Both the position numbers and the translations under genes were made by a program. From Pseudothioclava sp033100795 (lineage in GTDB: Bacteria; Pseudomonadota; Alphaproteobacteria; Rhodobacterales; Rhodobacteraceae): a stretch of 64,000 nt of DNA. Of the stretch, positions 25,146-33,404 are shown piece after piece (the stretch's first letter is position 1; every line of letters begins with the position of its first letter). The notes beneath the pieces are model-generated. The model was not told the origin of the DNA. It saw only the letters and a program-made list of their open reading frames with translations, and searched no databases. The stretch spans positions 186,001-250,000 of the forward strand of contig NZ_JAWLVI010000001.1 in the NCBI RefSeq assembly GCF_033100795.1, read 5' to 3'.

Positions 25146-28100
25146 ACACGGCACCCCCGATGCGAAACTCGGGATCGCGGGGAAACTGACGCGCGCCTTT
25201 ATCCAATCGGCGCTGACGCCGCTGATGATCTTTGCGGCGCTCGCCGTGGGTCTTGTGGCGCTGGTCTCGCTTCCGCGTGAAGAAGAGCCGCAAATCTCGG
25301 TTCCGATGGTGGATATTCACATTCAGGCGCCGGGGCTGAAGGCCGAAGACGCGATGAAGCTTGTGACCGAGCCGATGGAGACGATCGTCACCTCGATCAA
25401 CGAGGTCGAGCACGTCTATTCGCAAACCTCGGACGATTACGCGCTGGTGATGGCGCGGTTTATCGTGGGCACCTCGTCGGATGCGGCGATCCTGCGCGTG
25501 CATGAAAAGGTGCGCGCGAATATGGACCGTATCCCGCGGGGCATCCCCGAGCCGATGATCGTGGGCCGTGGCATTGATGACGTGGCGATTGTGTCGCTGA
25601 CGCTGTCGGGCAAGGAGGGGATGGATATTCCCGCCAATGACCTGACGCGGATTGCGCGTGAATTGCAGACCGAAGTCACCAAGATCGAGAACGTCGGCCT
25701 GACCTATCTGGTGGGCGAGGCGCGTGAGGTGATCCGGATTGAGCCGGACCCCGAAAAGCTCGCGCTCTATGGCATTACGCTGCAACAGCTCAGCTATAAG
25801 GTGCAACAGGCGAACCGGTCTTTCTCGACCGGCAAGCTGCGCGACAAGGGTGAGCAGATTGATCTGGTGGCGGGGGAAACCCTGACCGCTCCGGCCGAGA
25901 TCGCGGGGCTGTTGTTGACCGCGCGCGATGGCCGCCCGGTCTATGTGGCCGATGTCGCGACGGTGTCCTATGTGCCGGATACAACGGAACATATCGTGGC
26001 GAATGTCGCGCGCGATGCTGACCTGAACCTGCACCGCGCGCCCGCCGTTACGCTGGCGATTGCCAAGCGGGCAGGGGCGAACGCTGTGGTCGTGGCCGAG
26101 CAGATCCTCCACCGCGTCGAAGAGTTGCATGGCTCGCTGATCCCCGAAAGCATCGAGGTGCAGATCACCCGCGACTACGGCGAGACTGCCAACGAAAAGG
26201 CCAACGAACTGCTGTTCCACCTTGGTCTGGCGACGGTGTCGATCATCGCGCTGGTTCTGTTTGCAATCGGCTGGCGCGAATCCATCGTGGTGGCGATTGT
26301 GATTCCGGTGACGATCCTGCTGACGCTCTTTGCGGCGCATGTGATGGGCTACACGCTCAACCGTGTGTCGCTGTTTGCGCTGATCTTCTCGATCGGTATT
26401 CTGGTGGATGATGCGATTGTGGTGATCGAAAATATCGCGCGGCACTGGGGGATGAAAGGGCCGGGGAGCCGCGTCGACAAGGCGATTGCCGCTGTGGCCG
26501 AGGTCGGTAACCCGACGATTGTTGCAACGCTGACGGTTGTGGCGGCCCTGCTGCCGATGCTTTTCGTGTCGGGGCTGATGGGGCCCTATATGTCGCCGAT
26601 TCCGGCGAATGCTTCGGCGGCGATGATCTTTTCGTTCTTCGTGGCGGTAATTATCACGCCGTGGCTGATGGTAAAGATCGCGGGCCGCGCGGATATGTCG
26701 GCGCATGGTCATGACGATACCTATGGTTCGCATGAACACGGCGGCAAGCTGGGGGCGATTTATGCGAAGGTTGCCCGTCCGGTGCTGCGTTCGAAATGGT
26801 CGGCGGGGATGTTCTTGCTGATCACGGCGGGGCTGTCGTTCGGCTCGCTCGGGCTTTTGTATACCAAGGACGTGACGGTTAAGCTCTTGCCCTTCGATAA
26901 CAAATCGGAACTGGCGGTGGTGATTGACCTGCCCGAAGGCGCCGCTGTCGAGACCACCGATATGGTCGCGCAGCGTGTGGCCCAGGTGGTCACGCGCCTG
27001 CCCGAGGTGGTGAGCGTGCAGACCCATGCGGGCACGGCCTCGCCCTTCAATTTCAACGGTCTGGTGCGCCACTACTATCTGCGCGCCTATCCGTGGCAGG
27101 GCGAAGTTTCGATCAACCTGTCGCCCAAGAGCGAACGCGAGCGCAGCTCGCACGAGATTGCGCTGGAGGTTCGCGACCTGATCAACCAGATCGAGATGCC
27201 CGAGGGCACCTCGCTGAAAACGGTCGAACCGCCGCCCGGCCCACCGGTGATCGCGACCCTTCTGGCCGAGGTCTATGGTCCCGACGCGGAAACCCGTCGT
27301 GCCTCGGCCGCGAAGATCCGCGAAGCCTTTGAAAGCGTGCCGTTCATCGTGGATGTGGACGACAGCTTTGGCCAGCAGGCACGCCGCCTGCGCGCCACGA
27401 CCAATTCGGATGACCTTGATTTCTTTCAGGTTTCCGAGGGTGATGTATTCGATACGCTTGGCCTGTTGAACGGCTCGACCACCGTTGGTTACTCGCATCG
27501 TGGCGAGGGGCGTGCGCCTTTGCCGATCGTGATGGAGCGGGCCAAAGGCGCGAAGGTGATGGATGAGGCGACGCTCTCGACCCCGATCCCTGCAAACCTT
27601 TTGCCCGGCGCGCGTGGCGTGGTTGAACTTGGCGACGTGGTAAGCGTGCGCGAAGAGAAAGCCTCCTTCCCGATCTTCCGCCACAACGGGCGCGAAGCCG
27701 AGATGGTCACGGCTGAACTGGCCGGAGCTTATGAGGCGCCGCTTTACGGTATGATCGCCGTGGGTGACGCGATTGACGGCATCGACTGGGCCGAGGGCCA
27801 AAAGCCCGAAATCAGCCTGCATGGTCAGCCCGCCGACGAGGGCAAGGTCACTCTGCTATGGGACGGTGAATGGGAGGTGACCTGGGTCACGTTCCGCGAC
27901 ATGGGCGCGGCCTTCGGTGTGGCGCTTCTGGGCATCTACATCCTTGTGGTGGCGCAGTTCGGCTCGTTCCGCCTGCCGCTGGTGATCCTGACGCCGATCC
28001 CGCTGACCTTCCTTGGCATCATGCTGGGCCATATGATCTTTGACGCGCCGTTCTCGGCGACTTCGATGATCGGCTTCATCGCGCTGGCAGGGATTATCGT

Positions 28101-28362
28101 GCGCAACTCGATCCTGCTGGTCGATTTCATCCGCCACGCGGACGAGACCGGCAAGACCAAGATCGACATCCTGATCGAGGCTGGCGCCATCCGTTTCAAG
28201 CCGATCCTGCTGACGGCAGTCGCGGCGATGATCGGCGCGGTGGTCATTCTGGCCGACCCGATCTTCCAGGGGCTTGCGATCTCGCTTTTGTTCGGGCTGT
28301 TGACCTCGACGCTGCTGACGGTGCTGGTGATCCCTGCGATTTATCGGATATTCAAAACCTGA
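25135..28362 (+). CDS. RND efflux permease (pump 2)
   Basis: 1075 residues with twelve membrane helices and two large periplasmic loops. Helix 4 carries the canonical double Asp, 'IGILVDDAIVVIENIAR', unlike pump 1. Helix 10 reads 'IALAGIIVRNSILLVDFI'. A histidine-rich segment (AHGHDDTYGSHEHGG, about 523-537) lies in the cytoplasmic region between helices 6 and 7. It is proton-motive-force driven with an unknown substrate; the His-rich stretch could suggest metal, but this is inference. It overlaps the adaptor by 11 bases and ends in a terminator shared with soxT. Confidence 0.92.
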   Translation: MSTEHGTPDAKLGIAGKLTRAFIQSALTPLMIFAALAVGLVALVSLPREEEPQISVPMVDIHIQAPGLKAEDAMKLVTEPMETIVTSINEVEHVYSQTSDDYALVMARFIVGTSSDAAILRVHEKVRANMDRIPRGIPEPMIVGRGIDDVAIVSLTLSGKEGMDIPANDLTRIARELQTEVTKIENVGLTYLVGEAREVIRIEPDPEKLALYGITLQQLSYKVQQANRSFSTGKLRDKGEQIDLVAGETLTAPAEIAGLLLTARDGRPVYVADVATVSYVPDTTEHIVANVARDADLNLHRAPAVTLAIAKRAGANAVVVAEQILHRVEELHGSLIPESIEVQITRDYGETANEKANELLFHLGLATVSIIALVLFAIGWRESIVVAIVIPVTILLTLFAAHVMGYTLNRVSLFALIFSIGILVDDAIVVIENIARHWGMKGPGSRVDKAIAAVAEVGNPTIVATLTVVAALLPMLFVSGLMGPYMSPIPANASAAMIFSFFVAVIITPWLMVKIAGRADMSAHGHDDTYGSHEHGGKLGAIYAKVARPVLRSKWSAGMFLLITAGLSFGSLGLLYTKDVTVKLLPFDNKSELAVVIDLPEGAAVETTDMVAQRVAQVVTRLPEVVSVQTHAGTASPFNFNGLVRHYYLRAYPWQGEVSINLSPKSERERSSHEIALEVRDLINQIEMPEGTSLKTVEPPPGPPVIATLLAEVYGPDAETRRASAAKIREAFESVPFIVDVDDSFGQQARRLRATTNSDDLDFFQVSEGDVFDTLGLLNGSTTVGYSHRGEGRAPLPIVMERAKGAKVMDEATLSTPIPANLLPGARGVVELGDVVSVREEKASFPIFRHNGREAEMVTAELAGAYEAPLYGMIAVGDAIDGIDWAEGQKPEISLHGQPADEGKVTLLWDGEWEVTWVTFRDMGAAFGVALLGIYILVVAQFGSFRLPLVILTPIPLTFLGIMLGHMIFDAPFSATSMIGFIALAGIIVRNSILLVDFIRHADETGKTKIDILIEAGAIRFKPILLTAVAAMIGAVVILADPIFQGLAISLLFGLLTSTLLTVLVIPAIYRIFKT

Positions 28363-28382
28363 TCAGCCGATCCGCGCAAACA

Positions 28383-28415
28383 AAAACGCCCCCGGTTTCG
28401 GGGCGTTTTCTTTTG
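28383..28415. terminator. Bidirectional terminator between pump 2 and soxT
   Basis: AAAACGCCCC (28383-28392) pairs with GGGGCGTTTT (28400-28409), with CTTTTG after it on the plus strand and a T run on the minus strand. It can end both the pump-2 transcript and the soxSRT transcript. Confidence 0.85.
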
Positions 28416-28429
28416 TATCCGTTGCTGGA

Positions 28430-29476
28430 TCAGTTTGGCAGATAGCCGTGGATCATATGGCGTAGGCCCAGAAGGCCGCCGACGATGATCGCCGCCAGCG
28501 TGACGGGGGCCGAGAAGGCCAGAACCGACATGGCCGACACGCCTTGCCCGACCGAGCAGCCAAGAGCCACCGTGCCGCCGATGCCCATCAGCGCCGCCCC
28601 CGTGACCTGGCGGCCAAGCTCGCGCGGGTCGTCGCAGGCTTCCCACTGGAACAGGCCGCGGATCGCCGAGCCAAGGAACGACCCTGCCAGCACGCCGCCA
28701 ACCAGACCGACCGAGAAGGTCAGCCCGCCTGCGGTCGATGTCATGAAATAGAGGATTGTGCGGCCCAGAGGTGCGGTGAAGCTTGGGGCTTCGATCGCGA
28801 CAGTGCCAAGACTTTCGGCGTTCAGATAGCTGGTCGCAACAAGGCACCAGACGACCGCCAGACCCGCGGCCACACCCCAGACAACGCGGCGCAGGTCGGT
28901 GCGCAGCGGGCGATAGGACAGCGCCCAGATCAGCAAAAGTGCGGCGATTGGCAGGGCGATCATCAGCGGCGAGACCCCCATTCTGGCCGAAAGCCAATGC
29001 GCGATGCCCTGTGCGCCGGATGCAGGTTCTTGCGCGAACAGCATCGCGCGCAGCGGGGCCAGCGGGCCGGACAGGGTGACGAAGGCGAAAATCCCCATCA
29101 CCACGACCACCACCATCGAGCGCAGATCTCCGCCGCCAAAGCGCACCAGCGCGCCAAAGCCGCAATTCCCTGCAAGCGCCATGCCATAGCCGAACACAAG
29201 CCCGCCGACGATCGACGCCAAGGGCATCCATTCGATCGAGTGATAATAGGTCTGCGTCAGATCGGCGTAGCCCAAAGCCTCGGCCCCGAAAGCCCCCGCA
29301 ATCGCGACCGACAGAACCACGCCCCAGAGCCTCAAGCGGCGTTGGTCGCGCCCGTAGGCTGCGCTTTCCAGGGCGCCAAGCGTGCAGAAATCACCCAGCC
29401 TCGCGGCGAGGCCCAACACAAGACCACCGATCAGCCCGACGAGTGTGGCGATCAGCTCAACCGGCACAGTCTCCAT
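28430..29476 (-). CDS. soxT: YeeE/YedE-family sulfur transporter SoxT
   Basis: 348 residues, about nine membrane helices, of the YeeE/YedE family. The conserved cysteine motifs 'GDFCTLGAL', 'AGNCGFGALVRFGGG' and 'GCSVGQGVS' relay thiosulfate in the bacterial thiosulfate transporter TsuA. It ends the minus-strand soxS-soxR-soxT unit, the order known from Pseudaminobacter salicylatoxidans. It probably imports a sulfur compound or signal rather than the main thiosulfate substrate, which is oxidised in the periplasm. The 48-base gap after soxR has no terminator. Confidence 0.9.
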   Translation of the reverse strand: METVPVELIATLVGLIGGLVLGLAARLGDFCTLGALESAAYGRDQRRLRLWGVVLSVAIAGAFGAEALGYADLTQTYYHSIEWMPLASIVGGLVFGYGMALAGNCGFGALVRFGGGDLRSMVVVVVMGIFAFVTLSGPLAPLRAMLFAQEPASGAQGIAHWLSARMGVSPLMIALPIAALLLIWALSYRPLRTDLRRVVWGVAAGLAVVWCLVATSYLNAESLGTVAIEAPSFTAPLGRTILYFMTSTAGGLTFSVGLVGGVLAGSFLGSAIRGLFQWEACDDPRELGRQVTGAALMGIGGTVALGCSVGQGVSAMSVLAFSAPVTLAAIIVGGLLGLRHMIHGYLPN

Positions 29477-29524
29477 GCGGTTTCCCCCCTATGGGCGCCC
29501 CGTTCTCCCTGAGGGCGCAAAAAA

Positions 29525-29917
29525 TCAATCCTGAGAACAAAACATCTCGTAGACGAGTTGCACAACCCTGCGTGCGCGTGGGTCGCTGAGCGAATAGTAG
29601 ATCGCTTTGCCGTCGCGGCGATGGCTGACCAGCCCTTCAAGGCGCAGCCGCGCGAGTTGCTGGCTGACCGCAGCCTGACGCGATTCGAGCAGGTTTTCCA
29701 GCTCGGTCACCGATTTTTCGCCCGAAGTCAGATGGCACAGGATCATCAGCCGGCCTTCGTGTGCCAGCGCCTTGAGCAGGTTCGACGCATCGCGCGCGCG
29801 CCCCAAAAGCTCCTCCGCGTCGATCGTCGCGCAGTTTGCCTGATCGGGTGCTCCGCTTTCCATCGGCGCTTCTCTGCCGTCGGGTGACATCGAACCTGTG
29901 TATCCCTTGTGCCGCAT
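29525..29917 (-). CDS. soxR: ArsR-family repressor SoxR
   Basis: 130 residues in the longest form. A winged helix ('LLESRQAAVSQQLARLRLEGLVSHRRDGKAIYY') follows C29, C61 and C127. The spacing C29-C61 is 32 and C61-C127 is 66, the same as C9-C41 and C41-C107 in the persulfide sensor SqrR. It therefore probably represses the sox genes until polysulfide modifies the cysteines. Start choice is uncertain: 29917 has AAGG 8 bases upstream, but the form starting at 29863 (112 aa) fits SqrR length better; 29890 is the third candidate. Confidence 0.85.
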   Translation of the reverse strand: MRHKGYTGSMSPDGREAPMESGAPDQANCATIDAEELLGRARDASNLLKALAHEGRLMILCHLTSGEKSVTELENLLESRQAAVSQQLARLRLEGLVSHRRDGKAIYYSLSDPRARRVVQLVYEMFCSQD

Positions 29918-30003
29918 CGGTCAGGCCTTCAGCCCGACTGTTAAAGTCCTGTTGCAATAGCATGTCCGATTCGAAAGGCAAAGCCTATCGCGCCCCTGTC
30001 GGA

Positions 30004-30411
30004 CTATTGGACGAGGGGAAGCAGGGCACCTGCGTCGCGTAGCGCCATCCCCAGCAATCCCCAGAAGAAATCCTCGCCCGGATAGCCTTCGATCCGGCCG
30101 ACCTCGTGCCCCTCCGAGATCAGCACGAAGGTCGGGGTGAAGACCGGCGCGGGGCCGATTTCAAGCCCTTCGTGCCAGTCCGAGCGCAGGTGCACGCGCT
30201 CCAGCGGCGCCAGCAATCCTTCGGGTGTTTTGGGATAAATCGGGCCGATCTGTTTGTTCCAGAGCGCGCAATAGGCGCAGCCGTCCTGCTCGACCATCAC
30301 AAGGCGGAAGGGGGCGGGCGAGGGCGCCTCGGTAGCCTGCGCGATTGCGCCACCCAGTCCAATGACAAAGGCGAGGATGACTGCGATGCGCGAAAGAAAG
30401 ACCAAGCTCAT
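30004..30411 (-). CDS. soxS: Periplasmic thioredoxin-like protein SoxS
   Basis: 135 residues. A signal peptide (about 1-26, 'IAVILAFVIGLGGAIAQA') is followed by the redox motif 'DGCAYCALWNKQIGPIYPKTPEG', the characteristic SoxS thiol-disulfide site. In Paracoccus pantotrophus SoxS keeps SoxY in its active state and is needed for full sox expression. It is the first gene of the minus-strand soxSRT unit and is divergent from soxV. No strong ribosome-binding site is visible upstream of its ATG. Confidence 0.9.
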   Translation of the reverse strand: MSLVFLSRIAVILAFVIGLGGAIAQATEAPSPAPFRLVMVEQDGCAYCALWNKQIGPIYPKTPEGLLAPLERVHLRSDWHEGLEIGPAPVFTPTFVLISEGHEVGRIEGYPGEDFFWGLLGMALRDAGALLPLVQ

Positions 30412-30427
30412 GATTGACGGACCCGCT

Positions 30428-30452
30428 ATTACATATAAAGATCGTAATATGT
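30428..30452. promoter_or_regulatory. Inverted repeat in the soxS-soxV divergent promoter
   Basis: ATTAC (30428-30432) and GTAAT (30444-30448) are inverted around 11 bases. ACATAT (30431-30436) and ATATGT (30447-30452) form a second overlapping inverted repeat. It is 17 bases upstream of soxS and 55 bases upstream of soxV. SoxR of Paracoccus binds the soxS-soxV region, so this AT-rich repeat is the best operator candidate. Its spacing differs from the ATTC-N8-GAAT site near soxX. Confidence 0.5.
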
Positions 30453-30460
30453 TCAGGGGT

Positions 30461-30482
30461 GCGGATCAAGGAATCGATCCGC
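30461..30482. promoter_or_regulatory. Perfect GCGGATC inverted repeat upstream of soxV
   Basis: GCGGATC (30461-30467) and GATCCGC (30476-30482) are separated by 8 bases and end 24 bases before the soxV ATG. It could be a second operator or a leader-mRNA hairpin ahead of the soxV ribosome-binding site. Confidence 0.4.
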
Positions 30483-30506
30483 TTAGGGAGCCCCGAGGGA
30501 GGACAA

Positions 30507-31247
30507 ATGATCTTGGACCCGACATTCGGGGGCGCGCTGCTGGCGGGCCTTCTGTCTTTTTTGACGCCGTGCATCTTGCCGATGGTGCCGTTCTACCTGT
30601 CCTATATGGCGGGGATTTCGATGGCCGAACTGCGCGGAGACGGGCAGATCGCGCCCGGCGCGCAGCGGCGCCTGTTCGTCTCGGCGGTGGCCTTTGCCCT
30701 GGGTGTGACGACGATCTTCATGCTGATGGGGATGGGCGCGACGGCGCTAGGGCAGACTTTCCGCGCCTGGATGGGCCCGCTGTCCTATGTGGCGGCGGCG
30801 GTGCTGGCAATCTTTGCGCTGCATTTTCTGGGCATCATGCGTATCCCGTTCCTTTACCGCGAGGCGCGGATCGAGGCGAAAACCGACCCTAGCACGCTGT
30901 TCGGCGCCTATGTCATGGGGCTGGCCTTCGGCTTTGGCTGGACGCCCTGCGTCGGACCGGCGCTGGCGGCGATTCTGATGGTTGCGTCGGGGATGGGGGA
31001 TATTTCGCGGGGCGGGCTGCTACTGTTCTTCTATGGCGTTGGCATGACCGCGCCCTTCGTGCTGGCGGCCCTGTTCGCGCGGCCCTTCCTTGCCCTGATG
31101 GCGCGCCACCGTGCCAAGCTTGCCTATGTCGAAAAGGCGATGGGGGTCATGCTGCTGATTTTTGCCATTCTCATCGCAACCGGTGGAATGGGTTATCTGG
31201 CCGATCTCATGATCCGGCTTTTCCCGAATATTACGTCGCTCGGGTGA
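30507..31247 (+). CDS. soxV: CcdA-family thiol transporter SoxV
   Basis: 246 residues of the CcdA/DsbD membrane family with six helices and the redox cysteine pair in 'LSFLTPCILPMVPFY' and 'FGWTPCVGPALAAIL'. SoxV moves reductant from cytoplasmic thioredoxin across the membrane to SoxW (and SoxS). The ATG at 30507 is selected because GGGAGGAC lies just upstream and because the protein then starts MILDPTFGGALLAGLLSFLTPC. It is the first gene of the soxVWXYZABCD unit. Confidence 0.93.
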   Translation: MILDPTFGGALLAGLLSFLTPCILPMVPFYLSYMAGISMAELRGDGQIAPGAQRRLFVSAVAFALGVTTIFMLMGMGATALGQTFRAWMGPLSYVAAAVLAIFALHFLGIMRIPFLYREARIEAKTDPSTLFGAYVMGLAFGFGWTPCVGPALAAILMVASGMGDISRGGLLLFFYGVGMTAPFVLAALFARPFLALMARHRAKLAYVEKAMGVMLLIFAILIATGGMGYLADLMIRLFPNITSLG

Positions 31248-31265
31248 TGATGAAGGAGTTTGGAA

Positions 31266-31823
31266 ATGCGTAAATTCATTCTGTCGGCGCTGACCGTTCT
31301 TGGTCTTGCGCTGCCGCTCTCGGCCTCTGAACTTGGTGAGGACGGCCTGCACAAGGAACCGTGGTTCCGCGAGACCTTCCGCGACATGAAAGAGGATCTG
31401 GCCGAGGCGAATGCCGAAGGTAAACGCCTCATGCTGATCTGGGAACAGCGCGGCTGCATCTACTGCACCAAGATGCACGAAGAGGTCTATTCCGACCCCG
31501 CCATCCGGCAGCAGATCGAGGAGGGCTACTTCGTCGTGCAGATGAACCTGTTCGGCGATATCGAGGTGACGGACTTCGACGGCGAGACCCTGCGCGAAAA
31601 AGAGATGGCGATGAAATGGGGGGTGATGTTCACGCCTACGATGATGTTTTTCCCCGAGTCCGTCGAAGAGGGCACCCCCGCCAATCGCGCTGCCGTCGCC
31701 CAGATGCCCGGAGCTTTCGGGAAAGGGACGACGGGGGCTTTGCTGACCTGGGTGCAAGAGCATGGCTATGAAAGCGGTGTGAACTTCCAGAAATATGTCG
31801 CTGACAGAATGAACGCGAAATAG
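31266..31823 (+). CDS. soxW: Periplasmic thioredoxin SoxW
   Basis: 185 residues. A signal peptide (MRKFILSALTVLGLALPLSAS) is followed by a thioredoxin fold with the active site 'WEQRGCIYCTKMHEEV' and cis-proline region 'FTPTMMFF'. It receives electrons from SoxV. The ATG at 31266 has AAGGAG 7 bases upstream; an upstream TTG frame at 31260 is less likely. It is followed by a 191-base gap that holds the soxX regulatory region. Confidence 0.93.
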   Translation: MRKFILSALTVLGLALPLSASELGEDGLHKEPWFRETFRDMKEDLAEANAEGKRLMLIWEQRGCIYCTKMHEEVYSDPAIRQQIEEGYFVVQMNLFGDIEVTDFDGETLREKEMAMKWGVMFTPTMMFFPESVEEGTPANRAAVAQMPGAFGKGTTGALLTWVQEHGYESGVNFQKYVADRMNAK

Positions 31824-31930
31824 AAGCTAAAACAAACATATACTTGATAAAGTTAATCTACTTTTCCGCCGCGCGCCCGACTTTTTCCTGAAGGTCTGAC
31901 GTAGGGTCTCTTCTGCGCTGCAGCATAGGT

Positions 31931-31946
31931 ATTCGAATATTTGAAT
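31931..31946. promoter_or_regulatory. ATTC-N8-GAAT site upstream of soxX (candidate SoxR operator)
   Basis: ATTC (31931-31934), eight bases, GAAT (31943-31946). The inner bases contain a further GAATATT, so the stretch is a dense palindrome (ATTCGAAT at 31931-31938). It is 69 to 84 bases upstream of the soxX ATG. I recall ATTC-N8-GAAT as the binding consensus reported for Rhodobacter SqrR. In Paracoccus, SoxR binds the soxW-soxX region. Sequence fit is exact; binding is inference. Confidence 0.6.
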
Positions 31947-32014
31947 TTATCTATTGCGCCAATCTGTCGCACTCGCTTACAAATGGATTCGGGAGAAGAA
32001 GAGGGAGGTCTTCT

Positions 32015-32485
32015 ATGAAAAGCCATATTGCGGTGGCCTGTTCCGCCATATTCGTCGCGAGCGCGGCATTCGCCGAAATCGCCCCCACGGCGGTCAGTTT
32101 CGCAGACGACGGCTCTGTCGCAGAGTCGCTGACCGGTGTCGCCGGAAATGCCGAAGAGGGGGCAAAGGTCGCCTCGACCCGCCCGCTCGGGAATTGCGTT
32201 GCCTGCCATGCGGTCTCGGCGCTCAAAGCGGATTTTCAGGGCAATGTCGGCCCCGAACTTAACGGCGCCGCTGACCGCTGGTCGGAAGCGCAGCTGCGCG
32301 GGATCGTTGTCGATGCCAAGCACACGTTCGAGGGCACGGTGATGCCGGGCATGTATAAGACCGGCCCCTATATCCGCCCCGGTGACGCCTATACCGGCAA
32401 AGCCCCCAAGGCCGAGCTTTCGCCCATTCTGACCGCACAGCAGGTCGAAGATGTGGTCGCCTTCCTGATGACGCTCAAAGAGTGA
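32015..32485 (+). CDS. soxX: Cytochrome c SoxX
   Basis: 156 residues. The signal peptide ends at about AFA20. One haem c attachment site CVACH (C61, C64, H65), with the distal Met in the 'GTVMPGMYK' region. With SoxA it forms SoxXA, which couples thiosulfate to the SoxY cysteine. GGGAGG lies 7 bases before the ATG. It begins the structural sox genes after a regulated gap. Confidence 0.95.
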   Translation: MKSHIAVACSAIFVASAAFAEIAPTAVSFADDGSVAESLTGVAGNAEEGAKVASTRPLGNCVACHAVSALKADFQGNVGPELNGAADRWSEAQLRGIVVDAKHTFEGTVMPGMYKTGPYIRPGDAYTGKAPKAELSPILTAQQVEDVVAFLMTLKE

Positions 32486-32523
32486 TCACAGGCGCGACAA
32501 GAGAAACCCGAGAGGAGACAAGG

Positions 32524-32943
32524 ATGAACCTTTCAAGACGTGACGCGCTGGTGCTTGCGATGGGTGGCGTAGCCGCCTCGATGGTGCCTTTCGCGGCCAT
32601 GGCAAGCGCTGCGGACGATGCGATCGCGGCCTTCACCGGCGGTGCCGAAACCTCGGCGGATGGTATCAAGCTGGACGCGCCCGAGATCGCTGAAAACGGC
32701 AACGGCGTTCCGGTTGGCGTGGATGCGCCCGGTGCCGTGTCGATCGTGATTTTCGCAACCGGCAACCCGACGCCCGCGGTTGTGACCTTCAACTTCGGCC
32801 CTGCGGCTGGCTCGCAATCCGCGTCCACCCGCATCCGTCTGTCGAAAACGCAAGATGTCGTCGCGGTCGCCAAAATGGCTGACGGCAGCTTCAAGCGCGC
32901 ATCGGCAACCGTCAAAGTGACCATCGGCGGCTGCGGCGGCTGA
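32524..32943 (+). CDS. soxY: Sulfur carrier SoxY
   Basis: 139 residues. A twin-arginine signal (MNLSRRDALVLAMGG) is followed by a processed region and the carrier C-terminus GGCGG, with C137 as the residue that carries sulfur intermediates. It forms the SoxYZ heterodimer and is presented to SoxXA, SoxB and SoxCD. The ATG at 32524 follows AGGAGACAAGG. Export is through Tat, probably together with SoxZ. Confidence 0.96.
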   Translation: MNLSRRDALVLAMGGVAASMVPFAAMASAADDAIAAFTGGAETSADGIKLDAPEIAENGNGVPVGVDAPGAVSIVIFATGNPTPAVVTFNFGPAAGSQSASTRIRLSKTQDVVAVAKMADGSFKRASATVKVTIGGCGG

Positions 32944-32969
32944 TCTGAGGATTTCGAGGAGAATATATC

Positions 32970-33299
32970 ATGGCAGATAATGTCAAACCGCGCGTGAAAG
33001 TGCCGAAATCCGCAAAGTCGGGCGAGGTCATCACCATCAAATGTCTGATCACGCACCCGATGGAATCGGGCCAGCGCAAGGACAAGGACGGCAACGTCAT
33101 CCCGCGCTCGATCATCAACCGGCTGACCTGCGATCTGAACGGTCAGAATGTGATCGACGTGACGCTGGAAGCTGCGATCTCGACCAACCCGTATTTCGAA
33201 TTCACCGCCAAGGTGGACGCTGCGGGCGATTTCCAGTTCACCTGGTATGACGACGACGGCTCTGTCTACAAAGAGACCAAAGCCATCGCCGTGGCCTGA
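32970..33299 (+). CDS. soxZ: SoxYZ partner SoxZ
   Basis: 109 residues with no signal peptide, as usual for SoxZ, which is co-exported with SoxY. The conserved 'PRVKVPKSAKSGEVITIKCLITHPMESG' opening and 'TWYDDDGSVYKE' end are family hallmarks. It starts at ATG 32970 with GAGGAGAA upstream. It stabilises the mobile C-terminal arm of SoxY. The gap to soxA is 105 bases and contains no gene. Confidence 0.96.
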   Translation: MADNVKPRVKVPKSAKSGEVITIKCLITHPMESGQRKDKDGNVIPRSIINRLTCDLNGQNVIDVTLEAAISTNPYFEFTAKVDAAGDFQFTWYDDDGSVYKETKAIAVA

Positions 33300-33404
33300 G
33301 GCCATTCCCCCGATTGAGGGGGGTGCGTGGGAGCGCACCATCCAAGACAGACCTGCGCCCTTGGGGAGAGACTGGGGCGCGGGGGACACTCAGGGAGGAT
33401 TTCA

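Noticed and set aside
25048..27822. Long open frame antisense to the pump 2 permease
   Set aside because: It is His/Arg-rich shadow translation of a conserved RND gene.
30004..30411. Alternative reading of SoxS as a general DsbC/G-like isomerase
   Set aside because: The CAYC motif with 'IGPIYPKTPEG' and the place next to soxR and soxV identify SoxS.
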